From Dendrobium chrysotoxum (lineage: Eukaryota; Streptophyta; Magnoliopsida; Asparagales; Orchidaceae): DNA of 64,000 bases. Below, one piece after another: positions 1-11,459 of this stretch (its first letter is position 1; each line of letters starts with the position of its first letter). The DNA lies in NCBI GenBank assembly GCA_019925795.1, contig CM034310.1:10516869-10580868 (forward strand), given 5' to 3'. The position numbers were made by a program, and so were the translations under genes. The notes under the pieces were generated by a model. The model was given only the letters and a program-made list of their open reading frames with translations. It searched no databases and was not told the DNA's origin.

Positions 1-161
1 TGTTAATATTGACATCTATGCATTTGTGATTCTTTTTACTAATGCTTGAATGATTATAATACTGGTATTTTTTTTATTTACTGATTCTTATGCCTTTCAT
101 TGATTCCTAGATTCATTATAATAATTCTTCTACTTTTATTATTTATCATTTTGAGCTTTAC

Positions 162-507
162 ATGGCTAACTTTGATAAATGGGATTATTTTAACTATATA
201 AGTTCTAAGGTCATGAAGCACTCTATTCTAGAAACTATCAAGGGCATGATAATGGAAAGAAATATGATAAGAGGTTTTTGAGCCAAATAGTATATCATTT
301 CATTAATTATGAAAAGATTGAAACATGTATCATTCTTAAGAAACTTATTCCAATTCAGTTTAAAGGCAAAATGAATATAAGGGAGTATAATATGAAAATG
401 TTTAATTTTGCAACTATTATTAGGGCAATAAAATTAGTGTTATCTAATGGCATTTTTATGCACCTAATTTTGATCTCTCTTCTTAAACAATTTAATTCTT
501 TTAAAAT
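162..507 (+). pseudogene. Copia element F, gag 5' fragment
   Basis: This is the N-terminal part of a Ty1/copia gag (UBN2/Retrotran_gag_2 type), the capsid precursor of an old element here called F. An ATG at 162-164 opens MANFDKWDYF, and 361-500 reads GKMNIREYNMKMFNFA and later LISLLKQFNSFKI, which fits the conserved 'G..NIREYIMKM' and 'SLP.QF..FKI.YN' segments of such gags. Stops and frame changes near 270-340 show decay. The frame is broken at 507 by the gypsy element G1. It resumes at 29559 on the same strand with KINYNTQ, exactly the next segment expected, so the two pieces are one gag split by insertion. Assignment to copia gag is fairly safe; the lineage is not certain. Confidence 0.75.
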
Positions 508-1469
508 TATTACGAGCTAGAATATTCTTATTGATAAAGTATAAAAAATTTCACATCTTAGCATTACACGAGTATCCAGTACACAAATAGAGAAAAAAAA
601 TACCAAAATTTTTACGTGGAAAATTATGAAGGAAAAAATCACGGGGTCACACTTAGTTGAAATAATTTCACTAATATTTGGATAGATTACAAATAAATGG
701 TTCATCCTTAAAATTGAGGACGATCAGATTACAAGAATCAATCGTCAAGTTGAAAACTAGTGATAAACAAAGATCAGATGAAAATTTCATGATGTTCGGT
801 GGTTGGACAAAAAATTGACCTTAGTTGGCAGTCGATCGGTAGTCTAGCATCAGTCAGTGGCCGGGAAGAAGACCGTTGTTAGACCACTGACGGTCAGTGG
901 TCTAATGTTGGTCAAGGAGGAGTATGGTTGTAAGAGAACTCTAATTTCTCTCTCTTCCTTCTCTTCCTTGCTTGGTTTCCATTTTATGAGAAATGAGGGG
1001 TCTATTTATAGTTTTCTGAGAGTGGCATGACCAATAAATAGGAGGGAGGTCAAGGGTATGTTGAGAGTGGTTTCAATGGATGGCTAATATTGATCCACTT
1101 AATCGTTGACCATTTATTGAGTATTTGAATGCTGTAATGATATCAAAATTTGGTGACCTGGGGCTCGTTCGATTCATTTCATTGAGCTGCTCGATTTGAC
1201 TATAAGCATACCACGTTTGGAAATCTTTTGTTCATCCAATTTATGATTTAAACTTTCTAAAGATGCTTTAGGTATTTGATTTAGATCCATTTGGGCTCAA
1301 ATTGAGTCAAATTTGTTGTCATTGGGTTTATCTTTTCAAGACATTCAGTTCTACTATAAGTTCAATAATATCAGAGCTAAGATAGTTTAGGAATTAATTT
1401 TGAAAGTTTTCAATTCAATTTTGCCTTGAGATTCATGCTAGATCAAGATAAATTATTGTTGATATATCA
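508..1469 (-). repeat. G1 3' LTR
   Basis: This is the minus-strand 3' LTR, about 962 bp. It aligns along its whole length with the 5' LTR at 28599-29558; both share blocks around aatattc, 'tttttacgtgga', the GGTTCATCCTT...GAGGAC block and 'gagattcatgc'. It also matches the G2 LTR at 37443-38452 and the solo LTR at 41113-42131 in reverse. The outer edge is worn: TGTTGTGAGTTAG in the partner is TATTACGAGCTAG here, all transitions, as expected from methyl-cytosine deamination. The inner edge ends at gatatatca next to the polypurine tract. Confidence 0.85.
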
Positions 1470-1487
1470 GTTGTCCCCTATTTTCGA
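1470..1487 (-). other. G1 polypurine tract
   Basis: Read on the minus strand this is GAAAATAGGGGACAAC, abutting the LTR start TGATATATC. The equivalent site in G2 (37424-37442) is GAAAATAGGGGGGCAAC. It would prime plus-strand DNA synthesis. Confidence 0.8.
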
Positions 1488-1809
1488 ATGTTGAAGCTCC
1501 AAAATTTAGAAAAATATGTATTATAGCTTTTGGGGAATTTTTGATGTGATGTGAAACTCCAAAATAACCTAAACATGGGCAAAGAGGTCCCAACTAACTT
1601 CAAAAGTGTTGAAATTGAGTCTGAAATATCAAAAGATCGTGTCGGGGACCCAAAAATATCTAAATCAAGATGTTTTGGACAATAATGGATTGGGCTGAAC
1701 CAGCTATCCATCTATAACCAGCAGCAGCGTGCTCTCAGCTACACCTGCTAGCTTGCCAAAAAAATTTTAATAGCTCCAAAAGTGCTCTTAGTTTTTTATT
1801 TTTTTTATT

Positions 1810-1854
<45 letters not shown>

Positions 1855-1890
1855 TTTTTTATTAAAAAATTTAAAAACTTCAAAAAATTT
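1488..1890. other. G1 3' untranslated region with AT microsatellite
   Basis: Positions 1488-1700 are alignable with G2 37200-37420 in reverse: both carry the block reading 'gggacc..aaa', 'gactcaattt.aacac.tt' and 'cc..gttt...aat'. This shows G1 and G2 belong to one family. An AT dinucleotide run of about 36 bp lies at 1814-1849. I see no coding sequence. Confidence 0.6.
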
Positions 1891-1929
1891 TTGAAATTTT
1901 TCTCGAAGCCTCTTCCCCCCGCCCCGCCA

Positions 1930-1957
1930 CCCCCCCCCCCCCCCCCCCCCCCCCCCC
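1930..1957. repeat. Poly-C tract (28 bp)
   Basis: An uninterrupted run of C follows a short CCCCGCC lead-in. It lies about 260 bp upstream of the antisense ORF of G1. On the + strand it would encode only a proline run. Confidence 0.9.
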
Positions 1958-2192
1958 TTCCATTAGCTCATATAATTACCCACCTTAGGGCAGGGGAAAA
2001 AATGCACCTCTTCTTCGTCTTCCTTCTTGTTCTAACTTTCTTAAAGTTGAGGCCTTGGACTATCTTAAAGAGATGGCATCCCCTATCAAGTACAAGTGCC
2101 ACTCTCTTATATAAAAGTAGTATTAAGCCTTTCTCTTTATTTTTTTCCCTAATTTTCTTCTTACTTTAGAGGCTTTCTATTATTTTTGATAG

Positions 2193-3979
2193 GTGGTTTC
2201 TTCTTTTCAAATTCAGTGCCTCCTCTTTAGTATAAAAGCTCAAATGTGTGACTACACTTTCAAAAAAATGCCCCTAGCTAAAGGAGATCATATTGTTATC
2301 CAAAATGAAGGTCTGAAGAATTCTCACATAATGGCCAAAGCTGATGATGTTGCCTCTACCATAACCAGCAACTCTTTGATTATTTTCAGTAAGAAGTTTC
2401 ATTTCCTTAATGATCTTGTGATGAAGATGTCTGAAAAGTTAGATCATGCCTGTTCTCCTCCTCCAAAACTTTTAATTGTCTATGAGCTTAATTTATGAGC
2501 AGGGTTATAATTACCACCTCGCTTAGAGTTGATTTATATTTTAGTAACACGTGGAGTGAGTTTGTCCCTATTCCCTTGTAGAGCCATGTCGATTATAATA
2601 GATTTATCATATTTTTAAAAAATTATAGTGCGATATTTTTGTTAGAGTGCCTTTCTCGGATGGGTCAACTTACTTGTGATACATAGAGTTGTATCACTTT
2701 CAGATCCAAATGATTGGATATTCACACTCAAGATCTATCAAGAGCTGGGCTAGTGGATTCTTCTTCATACAAAATGATTGAAATTTATTAGAAAAATGAA
2801 AAAAGCTGAAGGATTTACCCATTTCTATTCATGTTGGAGCAAAAAATATATTAAAGATGTTCAACTTTCTTAATGTAGACACCCTTCATTATGAGGTATA
2901 TTATTTGAGAAAATATGTATAGGAGGAGTATTTGTTCAAGGTGGGACTATCCACTTAGGTAAGGAGGTCTCATGCACATATATTAAAGAAGTCAGCCAAA
3001 GTCTCAAAGGCAAATGTCCACACTTCAAAGATCCCTCTTAAATGATTAGGGAATTATGGTGATTCATTAGCATTATCTAAAAATAAAAGGGTGGAAAAGA
3101 TTTTGACAGTTACTAAAAAATGTTACAATTCTTCTTCATCCAAGTTATACATTCAAGAAGATATTTTTAAATATCAATATGTTGGATGCCGATAAGCTAA
3201 CGAGCTGGTGAGTTTACATTTCTTTTTTGTTTTTCCTTTTACACTTTTATAAGGGTATGTCCCTTATAAACTCATTTTTATTATTTCAGTTGCTACAACG
3301 TATGGATCTTAAAATTGAATTAACCAAAATCTTGAATGATTGGAATAATGAGTTTGTAAAGGTTAAGCATCTTCAAGGAGAGTATAAGAGGAAGTATGAT
3401 CAAAAAATCAATGAGATAAAGGTAGTGGATGAGTAGCTAGTAGAGTGCAGAGCATAATTGGTTACTATGGCAACTTCAGCCTCTTTATAAAATCAATAAA
3501 TGGATCACTTCTATATTGAGTTGGTGGATGTACAGGCGGTGATCAATCAGCATGTGAAAGATCAGCAGATCCTTGAGGAGAAGATAATAGCCATTATAGG
3601 TGAGAATAAGAGACTTCAAAGTCTATTGTCAAAGAAAGAGGCCAAGTCCAAATCAGAATTATTACCTCCCAGAGTAATAGATGAATTCAAAAAGTTTATT
3701 GCCTTCAAAATGATAATTTAGGGTTATTTTCAGGAAGCTCATCATCACAAATATGATGTGGAGGTAAAGGCCTTAGAACTTAAGTATATGGAGGAAGGCT
3801 TCATTCGAGGTTCTCTGAAAGGAGTCATCCTAGAGCAGCACAAGACTGGAGCTAACGTTGAGGGGTTGATACCTTTCAAGATTTCTGATGATTCTTCTTC
3901 AAATTTTGATGGTGATGAGATTAAGACTGAGTTGCGGAAGGTATTTTTCCTTGAGGATGATGATGTTGAGGTTTTGTAG
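2193..3979 (+). pseudogene. Antisense ORF of gypsy G1 (decayed, probably spliced)
   Basis: This reading frame lies on the + strand, opposite to G1's gag-pol, between integrase and 3' LTR. The first open part (2193-2498, about 100 codons) contains MAKADDVAS, FHFLNDLVMKM and SPPPKLLIVYELNL. After two stops it continues with LPPRLELIYILVTRGVSLSL and RAMSIIIDL, then shifts frame near 2615. This pattern resembles the 'putative gypsy type transposon' family (PF04195) found in plant retroelements. A lysine/serine-rich middle (2960-3130) is followed, after a plausible intron, by heptad-like coiled coil (3290-3436 and 3500-3715). The acidic C-terminus (3758-3979) ends with FFLEDDDVEVL. Antisense ORFs in this position are known from Tat-lineage elements. 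The family assignment is from memory of motifs and is moderate. Function is unknown; stops and shifts make it a pseudogene. Confidence 0.6.
3208..3289 (+). other. Predicted intron in the antisense ORF
   Basis: The donor GTGAGT follows ..GAGCTG and the acceptor is TTATTTCAG, preceded by a T-rich tract; length is 82 nt, usual for plants. The downstream exon opens directly into the coiled-coil frame (TTGCTACAACG..., read LLQRMDLKIEL). The splice call is by eye. Confidence 0.5.
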
Positions 3980-4612
3980 TATTTCTTTGTTGTTGTTTGC
4001 ATCAATTTATATATTTTAGTGATTATTACACATACTAGGAGTTGGTGTTTTCATATGCTATATGTGATATCTTTAGTGATATAACAAGGAGTTATTGATA
4101 TTCTTTCTTTTTTTTTCTTATATATATATGAAATTTATTCAATTTAATTCTAATTTGGATGATGAGAAATATTTTAGTGGACTCACTTAGCTTGAGTGAA
4201 TATGAGAGATATCCTCTTAGGATGTTTGACCTATTTGAGATTGTTAGTCAAAACATTGCATGATGACATTAACTTGTATGAAAAAGGTCAGATCAAATCT
4301 CCCTATGATTGATCATCTAGTGATTAAGATACAATAAAGATTATGTATTTTCTAAATCATGGATAAAGAGATTAGATTCACTGTTAGTATTTTTATTATC
4401 ATTTTTTATCTTTTTTTTTAAAGGAAGAGATAATATCTAAAAGGAGTGAACAATACATTACTGTATTATGTAAGATAATATAACAATTCTCTAGTATGAC
4501 TTAGAGATATTAGGGTTACACTATACTCAACACAGAAGAGATACATACGGGGACTACACAATAATTTGGGAGAAAATACATGATATAAGTCAAGTAGTAC
4601 TATCAACACCTA
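3980..4612. other. Spacer between antisense ORF and integrase end
   Basis: AT-rich G1 internal sequence, probably the 3' untranslated part of the antisense ORF meeting that of integrase. I see no motif, only short homopolymer runs. Confidence 0.5.
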
Positions 4613-4989
4613 TTAATAATATTTGTGAAGGTTTCTAATATTCCAAGTTCGTGGGAGAATCTTTCCATATACATTATTTAATTTGAAGGTGTTAGGCTTG
4701 ACTATAACTACCACCATATAAGGACCCTCTCGGATGGGAGAGAGTTTGTCACACTGGGGGCCCTTTTTGGTTGTCTCGATGCTGTGTATAATTAGGTCCC
4801 CAATTGAGATACCTCGAGGGTTCACCCTTCAATTATAGTGATGGGTAACACTTTGGTGGTATGCAACGATTCTATATGAGGCTACATCTCTTACTTTTAT
4901 GATAAGATCCAAGTTATTTCTGAGCTTCTCCTCATTATTATAGTAGTCAAAAGTTTATACTCTATGGCTTGAGACTCCAATATCAACTG
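4613..4989 (-). pseudogene. G1 integrase, C-terminal piece
   Basis: This is the end of the gypsy integrase, which inserts the DNA copy into the host genome. On the minus strand 4825-4613 reads GDLIIHSIE, KGPQCDKLSPIREGPYMVV and LPRTWNIRNLHKYY. This is the typical C-terminal 'GDLVLR ... KL.P.WEGPY ... LPRTWN..NLK.YY' segment. Positions 4826-4989 carry the upstream part, with IGVSSHRV near the junction. The N-terminal side is cut by copia A at 4990 and continues at 16683-16723 and again at 24125. Confidence 0.85.
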
Positions 4990-6827
4990 TGAAAGTTCGT
5001 GAGGATGGTTAACTTTTATAGAACTAGCCCGAGGCTAACCAAGATAGGGGGGTGTACTAGTGTTTTAAAAATTCTTAAACAAAAATGAAAAATCTTTTTA
5101 TCTTTTTAAATATTTTAAAAACTAAATAATCTTAAGCAAAAGTAGATATCAAAATTAATGATTTCAGCCACAGAACAAATCACATAAGTGCAGAAATAAA
5201 ATATGGAAAAAGTAATAAGAAAGAGCATACGAAATTTTATACTGGTTAGATCAAATTGGACCTACGTCCACTCCCCAGAATCACCCATTCTAGGTATTGC
5301 ACTAATCAACTAGTGTCTTTCCTTTTGCTCCCATAGCAAAATGGAGAAGCCCTTACAAAATCTTTTCACTGACTTGGTGAGTTAGAGAATCTTGAATCCT
5401 TTTTCACCCTTTTGGTGAAGGAAGAGAACGTGAAATCCTTTTACTCCCAACTAGAGTTGGTAGAGAACCACGAGAATCCTTTTACTCCCTCCTGGAGTAG
5501 GCAGAGAACCTGATAATCCATTTACTCCCTCCTGGAGTAGGCAGAGAACTTGGATCTGATGTTGATGATCATCTCTGCAGAACCACTAGGGAACCAAGGA
5601 CGAAGAAGAAAGAAGACGATCGAATCCTTATTTTAAGTAACCTTTATGAATCCCCTCATAAACTCCCCCTCACAAGATTCTCTCTCTCTCTCTCTCTCTC
5701 TCTTATAAACTCTCCTTCACCTTCTCTAAGCTCTCTCAGGTTATAACAACAGTAAAAGACTTGCGTAATAGCAATTAAGAGAACTTAAATAGGAGGCTTT
5801 AAAAATAGCCCTAATTTTAATTTGGCGGCAAAGATCATCTAGGATGATTCAAATATCATCATGTATGATTAGTACAAAGTAGCCTTTTCAGCCAGTACGA
5901 TTAGTATTGCCTTATATGATCAATATTGCCCAGTACAATCAGTTCAAGTATATGAAAGAATCATCCCGTATGATATTTCTATCATCCCAGATGATTAGTT
6001 CACAAGTGGCTATTGATCGTCCAGTACGATGAATAATGATTAATTATCATCCCATGCAACACACGGTTCATCCAGTATGATGTAGAGGTATCATCTAGGA
6101 TGATTAATTAAAAAATCAAAGTTTTTATCCTGTATAATAGGTGGCGATTAATTATCGTACCATGCAGTGCTTGGATCATCCAAGATGATGGTCTTCGAAC
6201 GTCCTGTATGATTTGATTGATCAATTTAACTATAATTAATCCCCTAATCAAGGGATTATTTTAGGCATAATTGTCATGAATCATCTAAGATGATATGTAT
6301 CGTCCTGTATGATTAGAATAAATTTTGAATTATAAAATCTTACCTAAATTATGATTGGCGGCTATTTGTTTGAATCTGTTCTAATCATTTTATACGATAT
6401 AAAGCATCCAGGATAATTACTTAAGCAAACTTAATACTCAGGGATGTCCTAATTAGGGTTTTTATTTTTTACTGATTGTCTAGGATGATTTAGAATCATC
6501 CTGTATGATATGATCAAAAATTTAAAAACTCTGTAACTCACAAAATTTCTCCCCCTGAGCGTGTGTGTATAAGGTTGCTTAGCTTCAAGATCCATCATAG
6601 TATATTTGACTCAAGAAAATGTAAAAGATACATTGGAATAGAAATTACAAACTTACTCAATCCTAGTCTACCTGATCTTAGACTGATTGAAGTTCCAAGT
6701 GAACTTGTGGACCTGATAGGTTAGTAAGCAAGATAAATAAAAATAGATAACAAAAAATAGCAGAAGTAAGGAAATAATAATATTAGTTATCATCAAAATC
6801 ATTATACTTGGGCTCAGATTTATAACA
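4990..6827 (-). repeat. Copia A 3' LTR
   Basis: The LTR is 1838 bp, bounded by tgaaag...ttataaca (TG..CA in sense). Its 40-bp leader repeats (about 5390-5560), a TC run (5680-5702) and a TATA-like CTATTTAAG (reverse, near 5785) come before a region of 15-bp dyads (5830-6520). Clear dyad pairs with a 21-bp step begin ATCATCTAGGATGAT (about 5840) and ATCATCCCGTATGAT (about 5960). Confidence 0.88.
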
Positions 6828-6845
6828 ATCTCCCCCTTTTTGATG
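6828..6845 (-). other. Copia A polypurine tract
   Basis: On the minus strand it reads ATCATCAAAAAGGGGGAGAT, abutting the LTR start TGTTATAAATC. This is the typical plus-strand priming tract of this family. Confidence 0.85.
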
Positions 6846-8325
6846 ATGACAAATATTACTGTAATAAATTTCAAAGCTAAAAAAATAAAGATATAAAAAG
6901 ATGAACATAAATAGAACAAAACAAGTTTCACTAAAACACAAGCAAATGATATATTAAGTAACAAGCTAAGCAACCAATATAGTACTCCCTCTTTTGACAT
7001 CACAAAAAAGGGAAAGAAAGAAAAAACTAAAAATAGAATAAAGTACAGAAATAGAGTCTAGTACGCATAAAAAAATAGCCTAGATGATGTGAGCAAAACC
7101 AAAAAAAAAATAGAAATGGAAGGTGATGATCAAGAGGACTTCAATAAAAAAATAAAAAATAAAAACATGAAAAAGATAACAAAAAAAAAAGTAAAACCAC
7201 ACAAATCAAAATTAGATTTTTTTTAAATTCATCAATCTCAAGTAAATGACAAATTTCTCTTAATTTTTGGATTTAAAAACCAATAAAATTTAAATAACAT
7301 ACTGAAATCCAGAAAAAGATTAGACAATCAATTTTGTAAACAATACTTCATACACCTTATAAGTTAAAATTCATTTTAAACAAAAATCTGATTCAAAAAG
7401 GAAGAAATTAGATAAGAAAAGTGATCCTTTCAAACTTTGTTCCAGAAATAAAATCTGATAAAATAGTATTACAAAGTAAAGAATCAAGAATCATGATCTT
7501 CTATCTCAAGTATTTGAAAATATTAAGTGACACATGGATTCTTCTAAGATTTTTAACGGTTTGAAAGGGAAAGAAGCTTATTTCTTTGTGGGCTCATTTT
7601 GTGCCTCTTTTTTTTTATAATTTGGTGCACTTTGTGCATATTTTGATTTTTGATACACTTTGTGTATCTTATAATTAATTGATGAATATTACGTATTTTT
7701 TTAGTGTTGGACTCATTTTGTGCCTCATTTGAAATCTTTTACGAGCTTGCTTCCTTTTATAACCTCTAAAGACTCTTAGTTGTGATATTATCTTCCAGAT
7801 ATAAGAGGGGAAGAAACTCACTCTCTGATATAGGGAAGAGTAAACCATAAAATAGAATCATACTCATATGATAAATGCAACCACCTTATTAAGAAAACTC
7901 GAAAGTGATTCAATGATTTAGAACAATATTCATATGAGATAGATTACTATAAAAAGATAAAATAAATCTCTATTTTAAAGTCAAACTTTTTAATTTTGAA
8001 ATAGATTTATATTCAAAAAGGAAAATATGCCATTAAAGGGGTTAGAGGATGAGATACAATCATCAATGTTTCTTCCTTTAATTATTTTAGAGGAGTCAAT
8101 AAATACTTATAAGTTTCTAAATAAAAATAAAGTAAAAATCTTATTTAAAAGGTAAGTTCATCAGCAGAAATAAACAATGATATGATTCTTAAAATACCAA
8201 AAGAAAACATCTAGAAATCAAAAGCATAGAAATAAAAAATACATAAAAAGTAATAAACATACAAAAAAAAAAATACTAAGTGCAGAAACATAAACAGAAA
8301 GCATCAATTTCAACCATGAATTTCT
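6846..8325 (-). other. Copia A 3' internal spacer, no ORF
   Basis: AT-rich sequence between RNase H and the PPT. It matches the spacer of element D in places (the 'gtgcactttgtgcat' block near 7630 versus 'gcacaaagtgtgcc' near 62085). The extra ORF that D carries between RNase H and this spacer is absent. Confidence 0.6.
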
Positions 8326-10150
8326 ATCACATGTAATCTAGTTCTTAAGGTGCTAAAGGTTTAAAAGGTCAGTGGTTTAATTAAGATATCTACCAGTTGA
8401 TTTTTAGTGGCTACTTGATGTAACTCTATGTCTCCTTTGGTAACATAGTCCCTAATGAAGTGATGCCTGATCTTGATGTGTTGGTCATGGAGTGTTGAAT
8501 TGGGTTCTTTAAGATGTAGATGGCACTAGTATTATCACATAGAACATGAATTATGCCTATATGAAGTCCTAAATCTAAAATTTGTTACTTTAACCAAAAG
8601 ACCTGGGCCACACAACTTCCTAAGGTTATGTACTTAGCTTTAGTAGTGGATAGGACAACTGAGTTCTGTTTTATACTGGACCAAGAGACTAAGAATTGTC
8701 CTATGAATTGACATGTCCCAAAGGTTCTTTTTTTATCAACTTGACATCCTGCAAAATCTAAATCAAAATATCCTATGATTGCAAAAGAGGTGCTATACTT
8801 AGGATACCAAATTCCTAAGTCTTGGGTCCCTAAGAGATATCTAAGGATTCTCTTATCAGCAGTCAGCTGGGACTCCTTTGAATCAACCTAAAATCTAGCA
8901 CATAGACAAATACTAAATATAATATCAGGTCTACTAGCAGTCAGATAAAGAGGTGATCTAATTATTCCTTTGTATTTCTTTTGATCAATAGATTTTTTAT
9001 TTGAATCCTTATCTAAATGAACACTAGAACTCATGGGAGTATTGATTGGCTTGGCTTTATCTATCTTATATTTCTTAAGGATATCCTTAATATATTTTGG
9101 CTAACTAAGAAAAGTTTCATCATCCTTTTACCTTACTCTAAATTCAAGAAAGTAAGTCAGTTCTCCCATCATACTCATTTCAAACTCCTTACTCATTATT
9201 TTTAAAAATTTATCACATAATTTTTCATCAGATGATCCAAATAGAATATCATCCATATAGATTTGGACAATTAATAATTCATCTCCTACTTTTTTTAGGA
9301 ATAGGATGGTGTCTACGCTCCCCTTAACAAAGGTTATCTCTAGTAGAAATATTCCAAGTCTTTCATACCATGCCCTAAGTGCTTGTTTTAGTTCATATAA
9401 AGCATTTTTTAATTTAAACACATTATTAGAAAATTATGAATTTTCAAAGATTGGGGGTTAGGGTTATTCAACATACACATCTTCTTTTATCACCCTATTT
9501 AGAAAGACACTCTTAACATCTATTTAAAATAATTTAAATCCCTTAAAATAGATAAAGGCTAGTAGCACCCTAATGGCTTCTAATCTAGCTATAGGGGCAA
9601 AAGTCTACTCGAAGTCAATCCCTTCTATCTGATTATACCCCCTAGCCACCAATCTTGCCTTATTTCTAATCACCATACTAGAATCATTCATTTTATTCTT
9701 GAATACCCATTTAGTTCTAAAAATAGTTTTATCCTTAGGTCTTTCAACTAGTTCCCAAATATCATTCCTAAAAAAGTGATTCAATTCTTCTTGCATGGCT
9801 AGGATCTAGAATTCATCAGAAAGGGCTTGGTTGATGCTGGTGAGTTTAGTCATTGAGATGAAGGTAGAGTGATATGCTTCTTTTTTAAGTCCATACCTTG
9901 TTCTAACACCTTCAGATGGGTCTCCTAAGATCAGCTTTTTAGAATGCCTTGAAGAGTATCTCCATTCTCTAGGCAGTAAATTTTTAGGTTCTACCCTTTC
10001 CTCTAGATTTATAGATTCTACTCATTGGGTGACTTCAACAACCTCTTCTTCTTCTATCATAGATCCTCTAAAATTATCAGATTCTTTAAATACAACATGA
10101 GTGGTCTCTTCAACTACTTGTATTCTTTTATTGAAGACTCTATAGGATTT
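8326..10150 (-). pseudogene. Copia A reverse transcriptase and RNase H
   Basis: This is the C-terminal half of the copia polyprotein. On the minus strand 9796-9605 reads NDIWELVERPKD, then TKWVFKNKMNDSS, RNKARLVARGYNQIEGIDFE, the start of the RVT_2 domain. Positions 9421-9128 give LKNALYELKQALRAWYERLG and the catalytic IYMDDILFG (YMDD kept, about 9250). RNase H follows from about 8960 to 8330, with RPDIIFSICLCARF, RILRYLLGTQDLGIWYP, FDLDFAGC and a C-terminal HQVATKNQLVDIL. There are stops in most blocks and a frameshift between 9421 and 9605. RT would copy the RNA and RNase H remove it; neither can be made intact. Confidence 0.85.
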
Positions 10151-10199
10151 CCCAATACTTGAGTAACCTAGGAACTCTCCTTCATTAGATTTTGGGTTA

Positions 10200-10935
10200 A
10201 ACTTTCCTAGTTGAGACTTCTCATTTTTGGAATGAACACTTTACATCCAAAGACACAAAGGTAAGAGAGGTTGGGTGTCCTACCCTTAAGAATTTTATAA
10301 GATATTTTATTTAGCATAGATCTAAGATTTACCCTATTCAAAATATAATAGGATGTATTCACCGCTTCTATTGAGAAGTATTTAAGAAGCGAGTATTCAT
10401 CTAACATGGCTCTAGCAGCTTCTACAAGGGTCTTATTTTTCCTTTCAGCTATCCTGTTCTGCTGAGGGGTCTTAGGAGCTAAAAAAATATGATCTATCCC
10501 TTGCTCCTTACAAAACGACTCAAATTTTTCATTCTCAAATTCTCCACCATGGTCACTATAAATGGTTAAGATTTCACAACCTAGTTTCCTTTGAATCCAA
10601 GTGGAAAAAGATCTAAACTCTTCAAATTATTTACTTTTATGAGGTAGAAATCTAACCCAGGTAAACATCAAATAATCTTTAACTATCGCATACCCAAAGA
10701 CTTTTCCTCCTAGGCTTAAAGTGCTAACAGGTCCAAAGATATCCATGTGAAGGACTTCTAAGGGTTTGTTAGTGTTAATGTCTTTGATTGAGTGGAAGAA
10801 ACATTTGAATTACTTTCCTAACTGACAGGCATCACACAGGTAGTCCTTAGTGAACTCTAGTTTGGGAACACCTCTCTCTAAAGCTTTTTGGGTGATCTTT
10901 CTAAGGCTTTTCATGCTTGTATGACACAATCTTCT
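10200..10935 (-). pseudogene. Copia A integrase
   Basis: This is the DDE integrase of copia A. Read right to left it shows the zinc-binding tail LCDACQLGK, the first catalytic Asp in HMDIFGPVSTLS, the second in IYSDHGGEFENEKFESFC, then TPQQNRIAERKNKTL with the catalytic Glu. It continues to LLKYFSIEAVNTSYYILNRV and LKGRTPNLSYLCVFGCKVF. The catalytic D, D and E are visible. One or more stops occur (for example at the end of the zinc finger), so it is not functional as read. Confidence 0.83.
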
Positions 10936-10979
10936 ATGCCACAGTCATGATTTATCAGCAATTAATTTTAAGTAAATAA

Positions 10980-11340
10980 TAATATCAGCTTTAAAGTAAT
11001 TTAGATCTAGCATGTAAATATTATTGATCCTTTTCTCCTACAAAATAATTTTATCATTTAAGCTTATAATGCAGCTAGTTGGTAGAAAATTTAAGCTGAA
11101 GCCTTTGTCACAGAGCTGGCTGATGCTGAGTAGGTTGTGTTTAAGTCTATCTACAAGTAAAATATTTTCAATGATAAAATTTTTTGAATCACCAATTATA
11201 CCTAAGTCCACCACTCTCTTGATGGTGTTATCTCTAAGTATTACCTTGCGTCATACCCTAGCCTCTAGTAAAATAAATTAATTTATATTTTTGGTCATAT
11301 ACCTTAAATATTTACTGTCTAGGTACCACATGCTCTCATG
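10980..11340 (-). pseudogene. Copia A protease, active site lost
   Basis: This is the aspartic protease segment that would cleave the polyprotein. The frame reads WYLDSKYLRYMT where relatives B and D have WYLDSGCSRHM or WYLDSGCSKHM. The DSG catalytic triplet is DSK here, so the enzyme is dead. Downstream the family block LLVDRLKHNLLSISQLCDKG is well kept. It lies between the gag end and the GAG_pre-int/integrase region. Confidence 0.8.
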
Positions 11341-11459
11341 AGGCCTTTTATGAGAGCACACCTATAAAATCATCAGATGTCAAATTTGGGAACCCAAATA
11401 GGTTTGGGTCCCATTTTATGGAAAGAAGAATGAGATGCATGAATGTTATGCTGTGAATT

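Noticed and set aside
1891..2169. Proline-rich frame across the poly-C tract
   Set aside because: Created by the C run; the downstream part has no homology that I can see.
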